Shown here in pieces: positions 58,585 through 64,000 of a DNA stretch of 64,000 bases. The stretch is from assembly GCA_964016875.1 (NCBI GenBank), contig OZ024724.1, positions 28,171,786 to 28,235,785 of the forward strand, read 5' to 3'. Position 1 is the first letter of the stretch, and every line of letters starts with the position of its first letter. The position numbers and the translations under genes were made by a program. This DNA comes from Fallopia convolvulus. Taxonomy: Eukaryota > Streptophyta > Magnoliopsida > Caryophyllales > Polygonaceae. The notes beneath the pieces were generated by a model that had not been told where the DNA came from, did no database searches, and worked only from the letters and a program-made list of their open reading frames with translations.

Positions 58585-59436
58585 CCCGCCATCTAAGAAT
58601 GGCGCGAGAAATACTATCAAACTGACATCGCTCACGCTCCCCCGACCGCCGTTGAACCCTGTTGGTTGGCACAAAAGCAGTCAAAATGCAACAAGGCAAA
58701 ACAAGGAGTTGCACCCAAGCCGACAAGTCATTCGGGCTCACAAGGACCTTGTCAAGAGCACATTGAAAATTTTTAGCAAAACCAAGCCTTAGCTTAGGGG
58801 GAATGCACTTCACGGTTCGCAACTTTTTGGAGAAAACGCGATTAAGAAGAAGTATGTCGAAACTAGAGAGGGACACCTGAGAGGGAACAATAGAAGCGCT
58901 AATAACCTCCCCGGCTACAACATCAGAAGCAACCAAAACAAGGCTAGGAGGCTTGGAGATACCGAGGATAGCAATGTTGTCAAAGCTAGGTGCATGAACC
59001 ACAACTCCATCAACATGCTTACAATTCTTACTGAAAGTGTGAGTGCAAAAACACTCACCACAAAGCCAGATGCCAGCCTGATGTAACGCAGAGTGCAAGG
59101 CAGAAAATAAAGCAAAGTCACTTGCAACCCTCGCTTTGTGAGAAACCACTAATTCTACAGTTTTAATTTGTGAGAAACCACTTCTAAATTAGCTTAATTT
59201 TTTTCCTTTTTTTAATTTTAGGTTGTTCATCAATTTCCAGTCACCCTAACTTATCTCATTCGGATAATGATGTTATTTTTGACGAAGTTTCATTGAAGGG
59301 TCTTGATAATGATGTTAGTGTTGATGGGGTTCCATTGGATGATCTTGATGAAGCTAGTGATGCCTACATTCTTCACTTATCACAAGATTGTTCTTATTTC
59401 ATCCCCAATTGTCCAAAAGAGTACAAACCAAGTTGA

Positions 59437-61768
59437 TATTTGGATCCAAGTCGATATTTGAATTTATTGGTTTCATATGAACCTTCAATTGTATTTATAT
59501 GAATCGACACTTGTAATTCTATGAACTGAAAATTAAGATACGAATTTAGTTTTTTTTTGGGGGGGGGGGGTGTTTATTACTTTGAATTTGTATGAATTTG
59601 TTAATGTTTTTGTGTATCTTTAATGTTTTGTGATATGATGAAAGAAAGAAAAACCTTTTGTTCTTACTTATTTAGGTCTTTTTGGTTGAATTTATGAGTG
59701 CACACTAAGTGTTTGATAAATTGCTAATTTCAATAGAAGCTATTATAGAATCAACTTTGTTGATTTTACTCAAACATATGAATTTTATGTATGTCTTGCA
59801 TTACAATTTTATTTTATTTTATTGAAAATAAAGGCTAATGGCAAATGGTCATCTAATAGTATGACTTAAAAGACATGCTTATATAAACATGAACCAAAAT
59901 TACAACTAGTATGACTTAAAAGACATGAACTATAAGATGAACTATTATGAACCCGAACTTGCAAAATCATGAACTGAAAGAAGAGTTATAAAGAAACAAA
60001 ATATATAAAGTGTTTATAGAATTAGCCGATGTGAGATTTGAACTCACATCTATGTGTACATGCACATTGCTCTACCATTTGAGCTAATATGCTTTTAAAG
60101 TGATAAATGATTTTACACAAACACCACATCATATGCAAGCAATGTGATTTTTCTCTTCTAAGTTCTAACCCACAAAGTAGAATGCAACAAGGCAATAAAA
60201 TTGTCAACATTAGAATGCAACTCACATAATCCCTCTCCACATTAGAATCCCATTATCAACATTGATGTAGTCAAATGTTAATTAAGAAATAATGAATGAT
60301 GTGGGTGGATTGTCCTCCAAAACCTACACTTGGTGTCAGTTCGTGCATAGAGAATGATGAAGTAAACAAAAGTCACAATGTTTCAGTGTTTGGGCATTGA
60401 TGAAAGTGAAGCCCTTACAACCTCAGCTTGCATGTCCAATGTGAAACCTCAATCGCATGAACCAACCTTATTCAGCCACATATGCTACTCCACTCACACA
60501 CTTCTTTGACAATTTTTTACCTCAATTTCTTTGTCTATTCAATCAAGTACGTGTTCTCCTAATTGAGAAATAAAAATCATTGACATAAAAATTTCAAATA
60601 AAAGAAAATAATACTAAAAATGTCATAAGAAACCAATTCATAGTGGAGAAGCGCCCATAATTGAGAAATAAGAACGATTGTCATAAAGACATTAGCAACA
60701 AAATTCAATTAAGAAGGACAAGTTCAAAACCGATCAATTTTAGGGACTAATTTGTAGACTTTGACGAGGCAGATAAGATATGCAGGTAGTGAAGAATTCA
60801 GATTCTTACTCCTGAGTCCGTTCGTCGTTCCATTCTGATTGTCAGATGAATCAACTTTCCTAAAATAAATAAACAAATCAGTTGAATGAACTCGACCAAA
60901 TAACAAGGTGCAAGTCTAATAATACCTTATTATTCAATAGCATGAACCATATTATATAATAGCATGAACCTTATTAAGCAAGAGCATGAACCAAGGCCTT
61001 TAAATAATACAATAGCATGAACCTTTCCAAACAAACACCCTAAAAATCAGGAAGTGGAAAATATCATCTAAAACTAGATGATTAAAATGGAGAAAACATT
61101 CATCATATTAGAATAACCAAATCCAATTCGATTTTATGTTTTCGTTTGCTTACTTTTCAACCATGTGGAATCAAGAGTACATAACAAGAGAAAACTAATG
61201 CAGTGGGAGATAAACAGTTCATTCAATCAAAATGCGGTTCAATCCAGTTTAAAATTTGCAAAACCAAATTCAAAACCTAATCATGAAAAAAAAACTAATC
61301 ATGATCACATCACTAGATTCAAGCAGTGGAGGTCATGGAGCCATGCCTAATTTCAGTCAACCGGTGCACCGAATTGCTCGATACCTAATTTCAGTAAGAA
61401 TGCCGAATTGCTCTCAAGTAAGAACGGAACTTTTACCTGGAGGAGGATCCTTTCCAGTCCCAAGTTCCGCCATTTAAGAAAACTCGTCATGTAGTCCCAA
61501 TCTCAGCCGAAAAAACCCAAAGAAAACTCGAATTTTGTTGGTCGCTCAATGAGAGAGAGCGGAAGAGAGCTGAACCCCGTGAAGAAGGAGAAAGAATGAT
61601 TAAAAAAAGAGCCTATTTTAGATTTAGGGATAATTTTTTCGTATGAAATTAAAAGTTGCAATATTTACTCGTAATGTCATTCATTAATCCGCCTCTTGTA
61701 TTTCTTTCTATTAATCTTCACTATTGATTTATAGAATCCGATTGCTATTCTTTGTTCTCATTTCTCAC
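59437..61768 (+). other. MULE 3' part, non-coding
   Basis: After the FAR1-like stop, no long conserved frame was found in 2.3 kb. It holds a run of 12 G (59559-59570), at least nine ATGAAC(C) words, a tRNA-like sequence at 60023-60093, and the right terminal repeat near 61700-61768. Confidence 0.5.
60023..60093 (-). tRNA. tRNA-like sequence, probably a pseudogene
   Basis: The minus strand has a D-arm (GCTC AAATGGTA GAGC) and a perfect T-arm (GTGAG TTCAAAT CTCAC). The acceptor stem pairs at five of seven positions (AGCATAT/ATCGGCT). The anticodon arm is irregular: ATGTG/CACAT closes only a 6-base loop, so the anticodon cannot be assigned. This is a decayed tRNA or tRNA-derived element within the MULE. 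Confidence 0.5.
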
Positions 61769-61777
61769 TATAAGCAT

Positions 61778-62103
61778 TATTATCATTGGAACTCCCCTCT
61801 TATAAGCATTTATCATTACTTTTTTATTATAAAAGAATATATATATATATATATCTATAAACAAATTAGTGAAAAGATATCATGCTAAGAGATAAAAGAT
61901 ATTTATACTTATTTTAAAAGATTTTAAATATGTTATCTTTAATTTTAAGTATTTGTATAAGGAAGTTTTCAAAAGATATTGTTATACTAAATGAATTTTT
62001 TTGATGTTAAAGATAGATTTAAATAGTTCGAGACAAAATTAATAGAAAAAAATTTAAAATATTAGGAATAAAATTTAAATATTTATAAATATAAGGTGGG
62101 GCC
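61778..62103. other. AT-rich spacer right of the MULE
   Basis: AT-rich with a (TA)n stretch near 61838-61853. A second TATAAGCAT-like word lies near 61802. No gene. Confidence 0.5.
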
Positions 62104-62123
62104 TGTTGAAACCCGATATAATG

Positions 62124-62279
62124 CGCACTATAAACGGGATTATAAAAATACTAACTCTCGGGAATTTGTACAACCGAACGGTTTTCGTACGTGGATTATT
62201 CCTCCCCCCCACCCCTCAGCCGGTTGTTTTTGTGCTCTTTACGAATAAAGCCTTTAGACCTTATACCGTTTATAGTGCG
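62124..62279. repeat. Inverted repeat, 14-bp perfect arms
   Basis: CGCACTATAAACGG (62124-62137) and its exact complement CCGTTTATAGTGCG (62266-62279), separated by 128 bases. Confidence 0.85.
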
Positions 62280-62376
62280 ATCTCACTCGGAGATCAAACA
62301 CGTCGAGGTATGGCAAACGAGATAGTTCTCGAGCCAGAGAGGATTTTCGACCCTTTTAACCATCTCTTAGCCTTAC

Positions 62377-62427
62377 TATATATAGTGTTTTATCGTGTGG
62401 GTCCTATCATATCCACCGATGTGGGAC
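62377..62427 (-). promoter_or_regulatory. USE-TATA pair resembling a plant snRNA promoter
   Basis: On the minus strand GTCCCACATCG (62417-62427) matches the plant snRNA upstream sequence element (RTCCCACATCG). TATATATA (62377-62384) follows after 32 bases, close to the spacing of Pol II-type snRNA genes. No U1, U2, U4 or U5 sequence follows. The same motif also occurs in plant LTRs, so a transposon promoter is equally possible. Confidence 0.4.
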
Positions 62428-62900
62428 GAGAATTATATTTTCTCATTTGGAGATGGTGCTGAGGTGGCCATGTTAGAGTTTGCATTTACATTATAAGCCC
62501 ATTCCATATTTTTGAGCCCAAACACTATATATATAATTGTGTTTGCCGATTTCAGCAAGCAGACCTCTCCACACATTTGCCAATGGGCCAAATTTATATT
62601 GGACCTTTGCCCATATCTCACATTGTATATATACTCCATGTGAATACTTTTACGTGGCTACGTACGTAAGTCACAATAAAATGGGCACTTTTCCATGCAT
62701 GGTTTTGTGTAGATATTAAGCCCATGCATGGCTTTGTACCTCTAATTAATTAGCGGTTATTTTGCGCACAATCACAACCCCTTGGCTTGGTGATCTCGTT
62801 CCACGAGGGCAACGAGGCAATAAATAGGTGCGTGACCTATCGATTTTTAGTTTGAGCAACGCGATTTGAGCTCGAGGTTAGGTGGAGCTCACGTAGTTTA

Positions 62901-63763
62901 GAGAGTTAGCAGACCTCGTCCGCTTATAGAATCTGGACCTCGTCTTTTGAGAGTTAGCGAACCTCGTTCGCTTTGAGAATAGGAACTCGTCCTTTGAGAA
63001 TTAGCGAACCTCGTTTGCTTAGAGAGTCAGGACCTCGTCCATAAGAGAGTTAGAACCTCGTCCATAAGAGAGTTTGGACCTCGTCCATAAAGAGTTTGGA
63101 CCTCGTCCATAAGAGAGTTAGCGAACCTCGTTCGCTTAGAGAATAGGACTTCGTTCTTTGAGAATTAGCAAACCTCGTTCGCTCTAGAGAATTAGGACCT
63201 CGTCCTTTGAGAATTAGCGAACCTCGTTCGCTTAGAGAATCAGGACCTTATCCATAAGAGAGTTAGGACCTCGTCCATAAGAGAGTTTGGACCTCGTCCA
63301 TAAAGAGTTTGGACCTCGTCCATAAGAGAGTTTGGACCTCGTCCATAAGAGAGTTTGGACCTCGTCCATAGAGAGTTTGGACCTCGTCCATAGAGAGTTT
63401 GGACCTCATCCATAGAGAGATTGGACCTCGTCCGTAAGAGGGTTTGGACCTCGTCCGTAAGAGGGTTTGGACCTCGTCCATAGAGAGTTTGGACCTCGTC
63501 CATAAGAGAGTTTGGACCTCGTCCATAGAGAGTTTGGACCTCGTCCATAAGAGAGTTTGGACCTCGTCCATAGAGAGTTTGGACCTCGTCCATAAGAGAG
63601 TTTGGACCTCGTCCATAAGAGAGTTTGGACCTCATCCATAAGAGAGTTTGGACCTCGTCCATAAGAGAGTTAGGACCTCGTCCATAAGAGAGTTTGGACC
63701 TCGTCCATAGAGAGTTTGGGCCTCGTCCATAAGAGAGTTTGGGCCTCACCCGTAAGAGAGTTT
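62901..63763. repeat. Array of about 22-24-bp repeats with hairpin cores
   Basis: About 37 units built around ACCTCGT, mostly GGACCTCGTCCATAAGAGAG plus TTT, mixed with units having GCGAACCTCGTTCGC. The arms on both sides of the CTC core are self-complementary in most units. The left third is more variable and the right two thirds are nearly uniform, as expected from recent local expansion. The open frames on both strands are by-products of the repeat. Confidence 0.93.
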
Positions 63764-63764
63764 T

Positions 63765-63912
63765 CAACCCCCAAGCGGGAAGCGAGGGGTGGAATAACGC
63801 ACTTTTCGAGAATCTCCAACCCCAAGCGGGAAGCGAGGGGTGGAATAGTGCACCATTCGAGAATCTCCAACCCCAAGCGGGAAGCGAAGGGTGGATTATG
63901 GATTACAGAAAA
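63765..63912. repeat. 51-bp repeat, about three copies
   Basis: Units start at 63765, 63817 and 63868 (the first has one extra C); the third is partial. Each contains CCCCAAGCGGGAAGCGAGGGG or a variant whose C and G ends can pair. Confidence 0.92.
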
Positions 63913-64000
63913 TTAGGACTTCGTCCCAACATGCGAATATATACCGAGTATAATTAATCAGTGAGTCAAGTTTACAAGGCTTACCTCATTCCGCGGCTAT

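Larger units (their letters stand above)
43992..59149 (-). pseudogene. RT + restriction-like endonuclease ORF of the RLE LINE
   Basis: The three parts, in order, are complement 58585-59149, 44637-46495 and 43992-44633. The frame is conserved across the Athila-like insertion and a single TAG (44634-44636), about 1,022 codons in total. The N-terminal part has a Cys/His cluster (CGECFCTHTFSKNCKH, near 59020-59070), then KLRTVKCIPPKLRLGFA. RT motifs: LLVDFKNAFNLVDR (about 45750), QGVQQGDPLGPLLFSL (about 45600) and YLDD (about 45512). The C-terminal part has C-x2-C...H...C (about 44510-44565), RHNLVRDILVDIC, then RLADLL and CVDVTGVSP, matching the order of R2-type nuclease motifs. Family: plant RT proteins often annotated simply as putative reverse transcriptase. 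The expected role is nicking target DNA and priming reverse transcription there. Confidence 0.82.
43955..59179 (-). mobile_element. Non-LTR retrotransposon with restriction-like endonuclease, split by the Athila-like element
   Basis: Without the 12.1 kb insertion the element is about 3.1 kb. A candidate 9-bp duplication ACTTCTAAA lies at 43946-43954 and 59180-59188. The single ORF covers nearly all of it. No A-rich tail was seen at the 3' (left) end. It has no LTRs, gag or apurinic-type endonuclease; instead a PD-(D/E)XK-like domain follows the RT, the architecture of R2-like restriction-like-endonuclease (RLE) LINEs. The borders are inferred from the short direct repeat. Confidence 0.7.
24861..59436 (+). 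pseudogene. FAR1-like N-terminal ORF of the MULE, split by a 34 kb intron
   Basis: Exon 1 coding sequence is ATGGATTTAG (24861-24870), followed by the donor GTAAGA. Exon 2 is 59222-59436 after the acceptor AATTTTAG. Joined, they code for 74 residues in one frame: an acidic, Ser/Asp-rich stretch (GVPLDDLDEASDAYILHL) and then DCSYFIPNCPKEYKPS. This resembles the leader just before the FAR1 DNA-binding domain of FAR1/FRS and MULE transposase proteins. A TGA stops the frame where that domain should begin, so no DNA-binding or DDE domain is made. All nested retroelements sit in the intron. Assignment to the FAR1 family rests on this short leader and on the MULE context. Confidence 0.5.
24555..61768 (+). 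mobile_element. Mutator-like element (about 3.8 kb native) expanded to 37 kb by nested insertions
   Basis: A perfect 9-bp duplication TATAAGCAT flanks it at 24546-24554 and 61769-61777. Weak terminal inverted repeats begin right after it: GATTGAGGATCAAATGAGAA at the left and, in reverse, GTGAGAAATGAGAACAAAG at the right. Native parts are 24555-24882, 29341-29609, 43314-43945 and 59189-61768. Removing the nested elements and their duplications leaves about 3.8 kb. It carries a short FAR1-like gene and no complete transposase, so it is non-autonomous. The word ATGAAC(C) recurs in these native parts on both sides of the insertions, supporting a single origin. The weak terminal similarity is the main doubt. 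Confidence 0.68.
62104..64000. other. Unassigned repeat-rich region, possibly an LTR cut by the window end
   Basis: TGTTGAAACCCG at 62104 looks like an LTR start, but no partner end, primer site or coding domain lies in the window. The region holds an inverted repeat, a USE/TATA pair on the minus strand and two tandem arrays. 62430-62900 and 63913-64000 show nothing recognisable. Confidence 0.35.

Noticed and set aside
60023..60093. Functional tRNA gene
   Set aside because: The acceptor stem has two mismatches and the anticodon loop is not seven bases, so no anticodon can be assigned.
62100..62376. U2 or other snRNA gene downstream of the USE/TATA pair
   Set aside because: The sequence after the TATA box does not match the start of U1, U2, U4 or U5 RNA.
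62901..63763. CRISPR-like periodic array
   Set aside because: The repeats are contiguous with no unique spacers, and the context is a plant genome.
63240..63767. Minus-strand frame of repeated MDEVQTL-type units
   Set aside because: It is only the translation of the tandem array; unit lengths of 22-24 bp switch frames.

Overview
The window is plant nuclear DNA, most likely from a eudicot. The evidence is two plant-specific intron-containing genes (a DUF1005 protein and the splicing factor DRT111/SFPS), a dense load of plant-type LTR retrotransposons (chromoviruses and an Athila-like element), an L1-type LINE, Mutator-like elements (MULEs) and a Stowaway MITE. The genus cannot be read from the sequence. 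All calls come from reading the sequence; no database search was run.

Layout. 1-506 is an AT-rich flank. 507-6193 is a complete but dead Ty3/gypsy chromovirus (probably Reina clade) with a TGTAC target-site duplication (TSD). 6337-7446 is a small MULE-like element with a 9-bp TSD that carries a GC-rich gene-like fragment. 7482-8343 is a foldback element ending about 300 bp before the start codon of the two-exon DUF1005 gene (8641-10541, +). 11009-11960 is an old retroelement fragment. 12648-16722 (-) is DRT111, with a 2.9 kb intron. A 5'-truncated L1 LINE (16975-20300) sits about 250 bp upstream of its start codon. 20659-23514 is a probable solo LTR, followed by a 906-bp MITE.

24555-61768 is the core of the window: one MULE of about 3.8 kb, bounded by 9-bp TSDs (TATAAGCAT), expanded to 37 kb by nested retroelements. 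Its FAR1-like gene has a 10-nt coding exon 1 at 24861 and exon 2 at 59222, which splice in phase. The intron between them has collected: (a) a 4.45 kb solo LTR (24883-29335) that itself contains a Stowaway MITE and a tRNA-like sequence; (b) a second solo LTR (29610-43308) that is split by a full Tekay/Del chromovirus (32426-43254, TSD AAAAG); and (c) a minus-strand non-LTR retrotransposon coding for reverse transcriptase plus a restriction-like endonuclease (43955-59179), split by a 12.1 kb Athila-like element (46501-58584, TSD CCCGC).

All the large retroelements are broken by stops and frameshifts. Many of the stops are what C-to-T change at CAG, TGG or CGA codons would give, as expected from deamination of methylated cytosine. 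The Athila-like element carries a GC-rich palindromic module in four places: both LTRs, gag-pol and the leader of the env-position ORF. The last 1.9 kb (62104-64000) is unassigned and holds an snRNA-type promoter motif pair, an 863-bp array of about 23-bp hairpin-forming repeats, and a 51-bp repeat array. Only the DUF1005 gene and DRT111 look like functional host genes.
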